Counted from the first letter of the stretch, positions 8,053-16,237 are shown. The stretch is 32,037 nt of DNA from Bacteriovoracaceae bacterium UBA6261 (GCA_002440825.1 DJVH01000079.1:1-32037); one strand, 5' to 3'. Program-made: numbers and translations. Notes: a model not told the origin generated them from the letters alone.

Positions 8053-9301
8053 CAATTGGTCTTCCTTTTACTTTCTCAAGTGCCTGACCTGATTTGACTT
8101 CACCAGGAGTAAAGTACCCGGCTGCCTTTTTAGCTTCAATTTCAACTTGAGCGTCAGCTGGAATCAGTTCTTCAGGAATCTGGATTCGGTTGACGACTTC
8201 GATACCGCTCTTCACGATAGCGTTGTATTTCATGTTGCTCATTGAATGGAGATTGTGAATTTTTTTGATGCCGAAGAATTGCAGAATGTCTGGCATCAAT
8301 TCCTGGAAGCGTGCATCTTCAACACCCGCGACACATTCAGTGCGCTTGAAGTATGTTGCAGCCGAGTCTCCGCCTTGCTGACGTTTTCTTGCATTGTACA
8401 CCAGGAATTTTGTCACTTCCCCGAGAGCGCGGCCTTCTTTTCTATAGTAAGCGATAATCCCGACACCGCCTCTCTGTGCTGTTCTTGCTGCATCTTCAAT
8501 TCCGTAAAGCAGATAAGGTCTGCATGTACAGATGTCTGATCCGAAAACGTCAGAGCCGTTACATTCGTCGTGAACGCGGCAAGTGAGCTCAATATCTGGA
8601 TTCGCAAGATCTTTTGGATTTCCGAAAATATAAACAGTCGTGCTGCCGATTGGTGGAAGCATAACTTTTAAATCAGGACGAGTGACAAGCTCAGGGAACA
8701 TTCCTCCAGTTTCCTGGAAAAGAATTTTTCTAAGTTCGCCTTCATCAACACCCAGGCGTTTTGCTATTCCCGGCAAATACCAGACAGGTTCAAGTGCAAC
8801 TTTTGTAACTTTAATATCCATATTGTCGCGGATAATTTTTCCATCGATTTTTAATCTTCCGGCCTTGATGGCATCGGCAATTTCCGGAAGAAGAAGATGA
8901 GCCTGAGTCACTGAAATAGTTGGACGAATGTCGTACCCTTTTTCAAAGTAATCTTTGAAATTGATCTGAACATCCAATCCCCATGGATCGATGGAAACCA
9001 TTTTATCCGGATCAAACCATGAATCATAAGGGCCGATTTCAACGGGTGATTCTGTATTATGTAAATCAGGCTTGTGATTTACATCATAAGATCCTTGAGC
9101 GATGGAAAGAGCGCGATAAACTGCATATGAGCCACTATGTGTCCCAATGGCATTTCTTTCTTTCACATCCGTGAGCGAAGCAATAACGGGTCCGCGCTCC
9201 TTTGGATTACGAGCTCCCCAATGAATAGGCAAGCTGTGTTTGTAAACTTGTTTCGAGTGCGACGTTAAAATGACGTGCGCTGATCTTTGAAATTCTGACA
9301 T
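8045..9301 (-). CDS. urc1: URC1-like protein, GTP cyclohydrolase II-related, uracil catabolism
   Basis: A 418-aa protein whose second half is a GTP cyclohydrolase II-like domain: RVHDECNGSDVFGSDICTC carries the zinc Cys pattern C-x10-C-x-C of RibA, followed by YYRKEGRALGE, matching the YxRQEGRG(I/L)G catalytic stretch. The N-terminal about 200 residues (IGTHSGSYAVYRAL, VSIDPWGLDVQ, EPVWYLPGIAKRLGV, ETGGMFPELVTR) are not in RibA and are the signature of the URC1 branch. RibA is about 200 aa, so this long form should not be annotated as riboflavin synthesis. Yeast URC1 is needed to degrade uracil via UMP. Start ATG 9301 has AGAGG 8 nt upstream. It lies 27 bp after mmsA and overlaps urc4. Confidence 0.9.
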   Translation of the reverse strand: MSEFQRSAHVILTSHSKQVYKHSLPIHWGARNPKERGPVIASLTDVKERNAIGTHSGSYAVYRALSIAQGSYDVNHKPDLHNTESPVEIGPYDSWFDPDKMVSIDPWGLDVQINFKDYFEKGYDIRPTISVTQAHLLLPEIADAIKAGRLKIDGKIIRDNMDIKVTKVALEPVWYLPGIAKRLGVDEGELRKILFQETGGMFPELVTRPDLKVMLPPIGSTTVYIFGNPKDLANPDIELTCRVHDECNGSDVFGSDICTCRPYLLYGIEDAARTAQRGGVGIIAYYRKEGRALGEVTKFLVYNARKRQQGGDSAATYFKRTECVAGVEDARFQELMPDILQFFGIKKIHNLHSMSNMKYNAIVKSGIEVVNRIQIPEELIPADAQVEIEAKKAAGYFTPGEVKSGQALEKVKGRPIDE

Positions 9302-9328
9302 AGTCTTAACCTCTATTTTTTTTTGGGA

Positions 9329-10813
9329 TTACGACATCCAGTTGTTGTCGTTTTGTTTTTCCCATTTAACTGTAACTTTTTTTATGTTTGACCAGAAATC
9401 CAGAGAATGAACTCCCGTGATATCTCCGTGTCCGTATTTTGAAGCATTGATTCCGCCAAATGAGAATGGCTCTCTTGGTACAGGTACACCAACGTTGACT
9501 CCAACCATTCCCGTGCTCGCCGCTCTGATGACTTTTTCAGCCAGTGCACCGTTTTGTGTGAAAACGGAGCACGCGTTGCCATAATCAACACTATTTTCAA
9601 TTTGCATTGCGGTTGTAATGTCCGGACATCTTACGATGCTGATGATAGGCCCGAACAACTCAACAGAAGCTGCTTCTGAACCAGGCTGAATATTGTCCAG
9701 AACTGTCGGCCCGATCCAGTTTCCTTCTTCACAACCAGCAGGTGCTTTTGCTTTTCTGCCGTCGAGAAGAATTTTCGCGCCAGCTTTTTCTGCTTTATCA
9801 ATCGCTTCATTCAAAAATTTTACCTGAGCTTTTGTGATGATCGCGCCCATGTCTTTTCCTAATTGTAGTGAAGAAGCGCGGGCGACAATTTTCTCGATGT
9901 GTTTATCAACATCTCCCACCGCGAGCAGAACTGAAGCGGCCATACAACGTTGGCCAGCGCAACCAGTGAAGGAGTCGCTGATGCCGATGCCTGCCAGTTC
10001 AGGATTGGCATCCGGAAGAAGAACGATATGATTTTTTGCTCCACCAAGAGCAAGAACGCGTTTGCCCAATTGTGTTCCGCGATCGTAAACCATCTTGGCA
10101 ATTTTTGTTGATCCAACAAACCCAACGGCCTTGACGTGCTTATCGTCGATAATGGCTTCAACTGTTTCCTTTGTTCCTTGAAGAACCTGAAACAATCCAT
10201 TGGGAAGCCCAGCTTCTTTTAAGGCAGCGGCAATTCTCAAAGATGTCAGCGGCGTTTTTTCCGAAGGCTTCCACAGATAAGCATTTCCCAGTGTCAGCGC
10301 GATTGGAATCGTCCACATTGGAACCATTGCCGGAAAATTGAATGGAGTGATGTTTGCCACAACTCCAACTGGTTCGCGTCTGTATTCGCAGCTTACGCCA
10401 CGAGAAACTTCATTGCGTCCGCCGAGATCCATATTTTGAAGCGCAATCGCGAACTCCAGAACTTCAATCCCTTTCATCAAACCGGCACGTCCTTCGTCCA
10501 ACGTCTTTCCACTTTCAGAAGCTTTGATGTGAGAAATTTCTTCAAGATCACGCATGAGAATATTTCTGAAGTTGAACATGACCTTTGTTCTTTCTTTCAT
10601 CGGAACATCGGCCCAGATTTTTTGAGCTGCTGCTGCTTCTTTTGCGGCTGCTTCTACATCTTGTTTTGTCGAAGCAAAAAATTCACCGAGTAATTTTCCG
10701 TTGTATGGACTGTGTACCTGCATTTTTTCACCGCTGCCATTTTTAAACTGGCCGCCGATGAAGTTCTGCACATTGGTCTGTGCAGGAATGTTGATTGTAA
10801 TTGAATTATTCAT
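9329..10813 (-). CDS. mmsA: CoA-acylating (methyl)malonate-semialdehyde dehydrogenase
   Basis: Oxidises malonate or methylmalonate semialdehyde with NAD+ and CoA, giving acetyl- or propionyl-CoA plus CO2. The 494-aa protein has the aldehyde dehydrogenase fold: NITPFNFPAMVP (about 154-165), WKPSEKTP (about 181-188), GFVGSTKIAK (about 231-240) and catalytic Cys290 in GCAGQRCMA. The usual ALDH general-base Glu in the LELGGK motif is replaced (LALGGAKN), a hallmark of the CoA-dependent branch. It is the first gene of the operon, 27 bp before urc1. This suggests the URC route here yields malonate semialdehyde (yeast is reported to excrete the related 3-hydroxypropionate), which MmsA converts to acetyl-CoA. 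That link is inference; beta-alanine, valine or inositol catabolism are alternative contexts. Confidence 0.9.
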   Translation of the reverse strand: MNNSITINIPAQTNVQNFIGGQFKNGSGEKMQVHSPYNGKLLGEFFASTKQDVEAAAKEAAAAQKIWADVPMKERTKVMFNFRNILMRDLEEISHIKASESGKTLDEGRAGLMKGIEVLEFAIALQNMDLGGRNEVSRGVSCEYRREPVGVVANITPFNFPAMVPMWTIPIALTLGNAYLWKPSEKTPLTSLRIAAALKEAGLPNGLFQVLQGTKETVEAIIDDKHVKAVGFVGSTKIAKMVYDRGTQLGKRVLALGGAKNHIVLLPDANPELAGIGISDSFTGCAGQRCMAASVLLAVGDVDKHIEKIVARASSLQLGKDMGAIITKAQVKFLNEAIDKAEKAGAKILLDGRKAKAPAGCEEGNWIGPTVLDNIQPGSEAASVELFGPIISIVRCPDITTAMQIENSVDYGNACSVFTQNGALAEKVIRAASTGMVGVNVGVPVPREPFSFGGINASKYGHGDITGVHSLDFWSNIKKVTVKWEKQNDNNWMS

Positions 10814-10918
10814 AAATCGTCTTACCTCGAGTAATTTTTAAAAAAGAAGAAATTTTAAAACGAAAAGTAATGGGTTTACCAATGAAAAATGAATGATGAC
10901 GCACGTATTTCTGTAACA

Positions 10919-10947
10919 TTGACAATTGATTACATACTTGATGTGAT
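10919..10947 (+). promoter_or_regulatory. Putative sigma-70 promoter of the small exported-protein gene
   Basis: A perfect -35 box TTGACA (10919-10924), a 17-bp spacer and TGTGAT (10942-10947; 4 of 6). The predicted start near 10954 leaves an 18-nt leader with an AGGAGGAACG ribosome site before ATG 10972. It sits in the divergent gap shared with mmsA. Confidence 0.5.
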
Positions 10948-10971
10948 TGAACAACATTCACAGGAGGAACG

Positions 10972-11271
10972 ATGAAAGCACTATTACTTACACTCTCTCT
11001 CTTTTCGTCATTGTCATTTGCTCACGCTGATGAAGTTCAGTCGGCGCAAACATGGATCGATACAAATACAGTGCTCATTTCCAATAGTCAAAGTCCTGAC
11101 ATCGCTAGACGCGACTGTGAAACAACGATGCGCATTCTCTCAATCATGAGCAATGATAAAATCGTTTTCAGATCGACTTGTTCCAGCTCTGTGAATCCGA
11201 AATGCACGTACTACTGGTGTTATGAATTAAACGCTAAGGTACTGGTTGTTCCAGGGCAATCTCAAGAATAA
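10972..11271 (+). CDS. Small exported Cys-containing protein, unknown function
   Basis: A 99-aa protein with a textbook Sec signal peptide (MKALLLTLSLFSSLSFAHA, cleavage before DE). The mature domain of about 80 residues has four Cys (one in RRDCETTM, three in the CSSS…KCTYYWCYEL stretch), which suggests one or two disulfides and a folded periplasmic or secreted domain. The AGGAGG Shine-Dalgarno sequence 7 nt upstream fixes the start. It is divergent from mmsA. No family is recognised and no functional link with the uracil operon is visible. Confidence 0.8.
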   Translation: MKALLLTLSLFSSLSFAHADEVQSAQTWIDTNTVLISNSQSPDIARRDCETTMRILSIMSNDKIVFRSTCSSSVNPKCTYYWCYELNAKVLVVPGQSQE

Positions 11272-11351
11272 CTCCATTTTCACAAAAAGAATAAATTAGT
11301 CGGGCAATATTTCATTGCAGTTTTTGCAGAGCCCATTAGTATGTCCTTTAT

Positions 11352-11750
11352 ATGGATATACGATTAATCACGGTCAAGGAAGACTTTGAGAAGGCGTACA
11401 ATATTCTCAATCAACGGGAATATCCGCTTTCTTTTTATGAGTACTCACTCAAGCATGAAACTCACAGTTACAGCGATGGATATAAACTGATAGGTGTTTT
11501 CGAAAACGGAGACTGTCTCGGAACAATCAGCTATCTGGTCAAACCTTGTTCTCACCTGGGCAAGATTCTTGAGGTCAAAGAAATTTATCAGACGAATATC
11601 AAGGGATACAAGGCGTTGATGGATTATCTCGACAAGCTCGCCAAAGAAGAAGAATGCAATGCTATTAAAATCTGCAAAAACTCAGCAGACAGATTAAATA
11701 CTAATCTGTTTGATAAGATTGAAACTTTTCTGAAAAATTTAATTCAATAA
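11352..11750 (+). CDS. GNAT-like N-acetyltransferase, substrate unknown
   Basis: A 132-aa cytoplasmic protein. The order of elements resembles a small GNAT fold: an N-terminal strand-helix (MDIRLITVKEDFEKAYNIL), a mid region YKLIGVFENGDCLGTISYLV that reads as the GNAT strand 2-3 hairpin, then LEVKEIYQTNIKGYKALMDY, where the strand 4 to acetyl-CoA-binding helix junction would be, and CNAIKICKNS as strand 5. The canonical R/QxxGxG/A loop is degenerate (T-N-I-K-G-Y-K), so acetyl-CoA binding is not assured. The start has only weak ribosome-site support (TCCTTTAT upstream). It ends 4 bp from a convergent exported-protein gene. The call rests on fold pattern only. Confidence 0.55.
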   Translation: MDIRLITVKEDFEKAYNILNQREYPLSFYEYSLKHETHSYSDGYKLIGVFENGDCLGTISYLVKPCSHLGKILEVKEIYQTNIKGYKALMDYLDKLAKEEECNAIKICKNSADRLNTNLFDKIETFLKNLIQ

Positions 11751-11754
11751 GAGA

Positions 11755-12174
11755 TTAGTTCACTTCTTCGAAATGCAAAGTCACATTTAAATCAGATTGA
11801 TCTTGTGGCTGGCCGTTTGTGGGAATCGCGAACTGAGCAGACTTGCTGTAAAACGAAGTAATCGTTTGCGGCTTTCCGATAATTTTTTTCATTTCATCTA
11901 CGATCTTCATATCGATCTGAACAGGATTGATCTTCTTTCCGTTTACCAGAACATTAGAAAATTTTCTCAATGAGAACACGATTTTACTTTTCAGGCCTTC
12001 CGGCGCAATGACGATTTCTTTATTGTAATCAGAGGAGATCGTTTTGTTGATTTCTACAATTTGAGTGCCGACAATCTGGCCGATTTTAACATTGAGGTTT
12101 AAGGATGCTGCTTTTGACAATGGTGAAATAATCATGAAGAAAAAAGCCGTCATCAACAATCTAAAATTCTTCAT
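11755..12174 (-). CDS. Small exported protein, unknown function
   Basis: A 139-aa protein. The start at ATG 12174 is fixed by GGAGAAGC immediately upstream and by a Sec signal peptide (MKNFRLLMTAFFFMIISPLS, cleavage after SKA). The frame continues upstream to 12219, but those codons precede the ribosome site. The mature domain alternates hydrophobic and polar residues (LNLNVKIGQIVGTQIVEINK; KEIVIAPEG; SKIVFSLRKF) and is most likely an all-beta domain without Cys. No family is recognised. It lies 77 bp downstream of the first TerC gene on the same strand, and the two could share a transcript. Confidence 0.75.
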   Translation of the reverse strand: MKNFRLLMTAFFFMIISPLSKAASLNLNVKIGQIVGTQIVEINKTISSDYNKEIVIAPEGLKSKIVFSLRKFSNVLVNGKKINPVQIDMKIVDEMKKIIGKPQTITSFYSKSAQFAIPTNGQPQDQSDLNVTLHFEEVN

Positions 12175-12251
12175 TGCTTCTCCATAAACAAAAAGTGATC
12201 TGTTTATGATAATGGACAATATGATAAATGTAGATAGGGAACTTTATTCCT

Positions 12252-13172
12252 TCACTTTTTTTTGGGAAAATAAATGGAAGCAACCACTGAAATTCCCAGC
12301 ATTAATATGATCACGACAACCGAGAGAGAAGTCGGAATATGGAGAAAAGGGCCGGCGATCATTTTTCCCCCGACAAAAATCAGAATACCTGACAAAGCGT
12401 AGCTGATATAGTCAAACATCTCCATCAAACCATTAAGTGCAAAATAAAGCGAGCGCAGACCAAGGATCGCAAAGACATTGGAGGTAAAGACAATAAAGGG
12501 ATCCGGAGTGACGGCCAGGATGGCCGGAATGGAATCTACTGCAAAAATAATATCGGTGCTTTCGATCATGATCAGAACAAGAAACAACGGTGTCATGTAT
12601 CTTTTGCCGTTGTGAATTGTTGTAAATTTTTCTTCTTCAAAATGATGAGTAATGCGGAAATGCTTCTTGGCAAATTTAATCACTGGATTATTTTCAATTT
12701 CAATATGAGTTTCATTTTCCTGCAACATTTTGACTCCGGTATAAATCAAAAAACCGCCGAAGACGTAAATCATCCATTGAAATTTTTGAATGAGAGCAAC
12801 TCCGGCAAAAATGAAAATGATTCTGAAAACCAGCGCGCCCAGAACTCCCCAGAACAAAACACGGTGCTGGTTTTTACTGGCAACTTTGAAGTAGGAAAAG
12901 ATCAAAGAGATCACAAAAATATTATCAATGCTCAGTGATTTTTCAATGATGTATCCAGTGAGGAATTCCAGCCCTGCCTGGCTGCCCATTCTTTGATAAA
13001 TGTAAAAATTAAAAGCTAACGCAAGAGCGATCCATACTCCTGTCCAGGTGAGTGATTCTTTAATTGAGACTTTGTGAACTTTCTTGTGAAAGACTCCCAG
13101 GTCAAGAAACAGCATGAAAAAAATAAAGCCAAGAAAGGCCATCCATTCCAGAAAAGTATGGCCTGCCAGCAT
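12252..13172 (-). CDS. TerC-family integral membrane protein (copy 1)
   Basis: A 306-aa membrane protein of the TerC/Alx family with about eight or nine helices. The conserved acidic intramembrane residues are present: Asp24 in LDLGVFHKK, Glu77 and Asp83 in EKSLSIDNIFV, and Asp207/Asp213 in ESTDIIFAVDSIPA. HRVLFWG (about 103-109) and LRSLYFAL near the C-terminus are also family signatures. Family members are linked to manganese export, metalation of exported proteins and tellurite resistance. The gene starts 3 bp after the baeRF gene stop, so the two are one transcription unit, probably coupled. There is no strong ribosome site of its own. A paralogue lies at 15297-16214. Confidence 0.92.
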   Translation of the reverse strand: MLAGHTFLEWMAFLGFIFFMLFLDLGVFHKKVHKVSIKESLTWTGVWIALALAFNFYIYQRMGSQAGLEFLTGYIIEKSLSIDNIFVISLIFSYFKVASKNQHRVLFWGVLGALVFRIIFIFAGVALIQKFQWMIYVFGGFLIYTGVKMLQENETHIEIENNPVIKFAKKHFRITHHFEEEKFTTIHNGKRYMTPLFLVLIMIESTDIIFAVDSIPAILAVTPDPFIVFTSNVFAILGLRSLYFALNGLMEMFDYISYALSGILIFVGGKMIAGPFLHIPTSLSVVVIILMLGISVVASIYFPKKK

Positions 13173-13175
13173 TTT

Positions 13176-14273
13176 CTATAATCCCGGTGATTGATAGTCT
13201 TGGTTGTAATCGTACAAGTGCGAAGTATCTGTCACTATGGCTGCCGCACTATATCCTTTGGCAGTTGTCCCATCCCGAAGCACAACCACTTCGCCTCCTT
13301 TGGCCAGCACGATCTGACAGATATCGTCCAGGATATCGTCATCATGTGAATCAATTTGTTTCGGTGAAATAAAAACTTCTCCGGTCTGATGATTTATTCT
13401 TCCCCAGAGCTGTTTGTTTTCAATGACAAACAATTTCACAATTTTTCCAAACACGGCGCTGACAGCGATGTCTTCAATATACGTTATGGCCTGGTTTCTT
13501 TTGACTGCGACATTGAGATCATAGATCGCTTCAAGTTCAAGTTTGCGATTATATGGTTCCAGAATTTCCAGGCACCGCTCTCTGATTTCGTCGTTCTTCA
13601 TGGTTTCTGCATTGCCTATTATCACATCATCCATGACGTAAGAACTTTGCAGAAATTTTTTCATCTGATCGATCGTTTCTTTTGTTCCGGCGAGAATGAC
13701 CGGCAACTTATATTGGGAAAGTGTTTTATTGATCTGCAAAGCACTCCGACTGAAAAAATCTTTAGCTGAACTTTTAATTTTTGTCTCATCGACATTATTG
13801 AGCAGCATTGGATTTCTAATGGCATCTAATCGATAGAGATGAAGATTGGTTTCCACAAATAAAGTGATCAACCGGGGACTAATACTGATGACAAAATAGC
13901 CGCGCTCCGTATTTTTAATTCTTAAGAGCGGTTTAATGTGAAAACTGTCGGCCACGACAACCAGATCATTAATAGAAGTCTGAACGCGCATATAGCCTTG
14001 CTGCTCAGGACTGTGAAAAACAATCAGTCCTTTATCCAGAGGCTCGAGAGAATCTATAAAAGTGGCGTGCCTAAGAGGCTCCATAAAAGTATGAACAAAT
14101 GAGCGGGTGTAATCCTTTAACAGATAACCCTCCGCTTTAACGAGAGATTGTTTCCATTTTTCTGAAAGAGGCTTAATGTCCAGCTTGGGATCCCGGGAAA
14201 GATAGATAGAAATCATCGGCGCTGAATTGGCCACGGTTATGGCCTTCAGGTCTTGCATCATCAGTTCTTTCAT
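13176..14273 (-). CDS. baeRF-family protein (bacterial eRF1-like)
   Basis: A 365-aa cytoplasmic protein with the three-part layout of the bacterial archaeo-eukaryotic release factor (baeRF) family: an N-terminal region with SIYLSRDP, a central eRF1 domain 2-like part (LVVVADSFHIKPLLRI, then GYFVISISPRLITLFV), and a C-terminal pelota/L7Ae-like part (GKIVKLFVIENKQLWG, then DDILDDICQIVLAKGGEVVVL). Relatives have been proposed to act on stalled ribosomes or tRNA; no GGQ peptide-release motif is visible here, so ordinary termination is unlikely. The GGGAGG Shine-Dalgarno sequence 7 nt before ATG 14273 decides the start over an upstream ATG at 14312. It forms an operon with terC copy 1 and is divergent from the LysR gene. 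Confidence 0.75.
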   Translation of the reverse strand: MKELMMQDLKAITVANSAPMISIYLSRDPKLDIKPLSEKWKQSLVKAEGYLLKDYTRSFVHTFMEPLRHATFIDSLEPLDKGLIVFHSPEQQGYMRVQTSINDLVVVADSFHIKPLLRIKNTERGYFVISISPRLITLFVETNLHLYRLDAIRNPMLLNNVDETKIKSSAKDFFSRSALQINKTLSQYKLPVILAGTKETIDQMKKFLQSSYVMDDVIIGNAETMKNDEIRERCLEILEPYNRKLELEAIYDLNVAVKRNQAITYIEDIAVSAVFGKIVKLFVIENKQLWGRINHQTGEVFISPKQIDSHDDDILDDICQIVLAKGGEVVVLRDGTTAKGYSAAAIVTDTSHLYDYNQDYQSPGL

Positions 14274-14370
14274 AAAAATCCTCCCTTGGATTTTTTCACA
14301 GCCTAGCTTCATTCTGCTGGAAAAAAATATTTTAATAAAATTGATAATAAGGTAAAAATAATTCGGTTTT

Positions 14371-14407
14371 TACGATGTATTTGCGTCGTATAGGCCTTTG
14401 CTATACT
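14371..14407 (+). promoter_or_regulatory. Putative promoter and operator of the NhaR-like regulator
   Basis: An inverted repeat TACGA-N10-TCGTA (14371-14375 and 14386-14390) is followed by a -10-like TATACT (14402-14407). LysR-type regulators bind interrupted palindromes of this size, and the arm spacing would put the site over the -35 region, as expected for autorepression. The -35 box itself (TTGCGT, 14381) is poor and spaced 15 bp. Confidence 0.4.
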
Positions 14408-14424
14408 TCCGCTGGGGGAAAGTT

Positions 14425-15300
14425 ATGAAATGGCTCAATTATCATCATCTGATCTATTTTAAGGAAATTGCCACGACTGGAAGTATTTCCAAAGCTTCTG
14501 AAAAATTGTTGATTGGCCAGCCGGCCCTAAGTGCCCAACTCAAACAGCTGGAAGATGAACTGCAGATAGAGCTATTTGAAAGAAAAAACCGAAAGCTAGT
14601 TTTAACTGATGCGGGCAAAGTCGTGCTCAAATATGCTGATGAGATTTCTCGTTTAGGTCAGGAGCTTTTGACGGTGGTGGAAGAAAAATCTTATACCGCC
14701 AAAACAACTCTCCGGCTTGGAGCGCTCGACAGCGTTCCCAAGCAGATCGTATGGGAAATTGCTCAACGGGCGAAATCTTTCGGGGAGTGCTTTGTCAGCA
14801 TCATTGAAGGCTCCCAGGAAGAACTGACCAATCAATTACTTCAAAGGGAGATTGATTGTTTTATTTCAAATTTTACTGCAGATTTTTCGCGCGATAAAAA
14901 TATGACCAGCAGGTCTTTTGTGAAAGCACCGGTTTCAATCTATGGCTCTAAAGAATATTCTCAATGCAAAAAGAATTTTCCCAAATCGCTGGCAGGGCAA
15001 CCGATTATCCTTCCTACCCATCATTCTAAATTGAGACATGATCTCGATGATTATTTTGATTCAAAAAAAATAAAAGTTTCTTGTGAGCTTGAAACACAGG
15101 ATACGGCACTGATGAAAATTTTTGCCACTCAAGGGGCCGGGCTTGCGGCACTCCCCGACATTGCAGCTTCAAGCCTCGTTGGAGAAAAGAAGCTTTTTAA
15201 AATCGGGACACTTCCGAATATTTCAGAAGAATATTGGGTAATCAGTTCCAAAAGAACCATTGATAATCCAATCGCCACCAATTTGCTGAATTCTATTTAA
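14425..15300 (+). CDS. LysR-family transcriptional regulator, NhaR-like
   Basis: A 291-aa regulator. The N-terminal winged helix-turn-helix (NYHHLIYFKEIATTGSISKA, then GQPALSAQLKQLEDEL, residues 5-48) is closest in style to NhaR, the Na+/pH-responsive LysR activator, rather than to CysB or OxyR types. The C-terminal effector-binding domain (about 90-291) looks intact. A TTG at 14398 is in frame, but the GGGGGAA ribosome site fixes ATG 14425. It sits between two TerC genes and overlaps the second one convergently by 4 bp. TerC relatives in E. coli (Alx) respond to alkaline pH and manganese, so an NhaR-like regulator here could control them; this is inference from position only. Confidence 0.88.
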   Translation: MKWLNYHHLIYFKEIATTGSISKASEKLLIGQPALSAQLKQLEDELQIELFERKNRKLVLTDAGKVVLKYADEISRLGQELLTVVEEKSYTAKTTLRLGALDSVPKQIVWEIAQRAKSFGECFVSIIEGSQEELTNQLLQREIDCFISNFTADFSRDKNMTSRSFVKAPVSIYGSKEYSQCKKNFPKSLAGQPIILPTHHSKLRHDLDDYFDSKKIKVSCELETQDTALMKIFATQGAGLAALPDIAASSLVGEKKLFKIGTLPNISEEYWVISSKRTIDNPIATNLLNSI

Positions 15301-16214
15301 TCTTTTTTTTCCGGGATCAAAATTGAAACCAGCACAGAAACGCCGATTGTTCCAATGACAATCAGAAGCGATGTTGATGTTGGAATGACATACCAATGTT
15401 CAATCAGCATTTTTACACCGATAAATACCAGCACCGCCGAAAGAGCATAAGTCAAATATCTGAACAGGTTCACAACACCGGCAAAGGCAAAATAAAGTGA
15501 TCTCAATCCCAGAATGGCAAAAATATTCGAAGTGTAGGCCACAAAAGAATTTTTAGTCACAGAAAGTGTGGCAGGAATTGAATCCAGCGCAAAAATCACA
15601 TCAGTAGATTCGATAATCAATAAAACCAGAAACAATGGAGTCATGTGGCGGATACCGTCGATCATCACAAAGAAGTGATGCCCGTGAAACTCCGGTGTCA
15701 TCTTGAAGAATTTTTTTGAATATTTATAAACCAGGTCATTCTCCGGATCGACTTCCGCCTCTCCGCTGAGAAGCATTTTGATTCCGGTGTAAATAAGAAA
15801 AGCGCCGAAGAAATAAAGGATGAAATGAAATTTTTCGATGAGGGAAACGCCACCGACGATGAAAAGAATGCGCATGACCAGAGCTCCGAGAATTCCCCAG
15901 AACAAAACACGATGCTGATATTTTGGCAGAACTTTGAAATAGCCGAAGATAATTGTCATGACAAAAATATTGTCGACGCTCAAACTTTTTTCGAGAATAT
16001 AGCAAGTCAGAAACTCATACGCTTCTGTCTGTCCCATATATTTATAAACGCCAAGGTTGAAAATCATGGCCATCGCTACCCATGCGAGAGTCCAGTACAA
16101 CGATTCCTTTACACTTATGGCTTTATCTTTTTTATGAAATACGCCCAGGTCCAGAGCCAGCATGATAAAAACAAAAACGTGAAAGCCGATCCAGGCAGAG
16201 AGATTTACACTCAA
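15297..16214 (-). CDS. TerC-family integral membrane protein (copy 2)
   Basis: A 305-aa paralogue of the TerC protein at 12252-13172, alignable end to end, with the same motifs: LDLGVFHKK, EKSLSVDNIFV, HRVLFWGILGALVMRILF and ESTDVIFALDSIPA. All conserved membrane acidic residues are kept, so both copies should be functional. It starts with TTG at 16214, supported by AAGGAG 8 nt upstream; no in-frame ATG is nearby. The stop codon overlaps the LysR gene by 4 bp. Unlike copy 1 it stands alone with its own promoter. The copies differ mainly at the N-terminus and in the acidic cytoplasmic loop around residue 155 (SGEAEVDPEND versus QENETHIEIENN). Confidence 0.92.
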   Translation of the reverse strand: MSVNLSAWIGFHVFVFIMLALDLGVFHKKDKAISVKESLYWTLAWVAMAMIFNLGVYKYMGQTEAYEFLTCYILEKSLSVDNIFVMTIIFGYFKVLPKYQHRVLFWGILGALVMRILFIVGGVSLIEKFHFILYFFGAFLIYTGIKMLLSGEAEVDPENDLVYKYSKKFFKMTPEFHGHHFFVMIDGIRHMTPLFLVLLIIESTDVIFALDSIPATLSVTKNSFVAYTSNIFAILGLRSLYFAFAGVVNLFRYLTYALSAVLVFIGVKMLIEHWYVIPTSTSLLIVIGTIGVSVLVSILIPEKKD

Positions 16215-16237
16215 AACAAAGTCTCCTTAGAAATATT

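Noticed and set aside
8045..9301. Riboflavin biosynthesis ribA
   Set aside because: Twice the length of RibA with a URC1-type N-terminal half, next to DUF1688 and upp, and no other rib gene or FMN riboswitch.
12612..12938. Open frame antisense to terC copy 1 (and the like at 15825-16241 over copy 2)
   Set aside because: Both mirror the same codon pattern of a membrane protein on the other strand, have no ribosome site, and encode low-complexity polar sequence.
13389..13769. 126-aa open frame on the plus strand
   Set aside because: Shadow of the baeRF gene, which has clear family motifs and a strong ribosome site.
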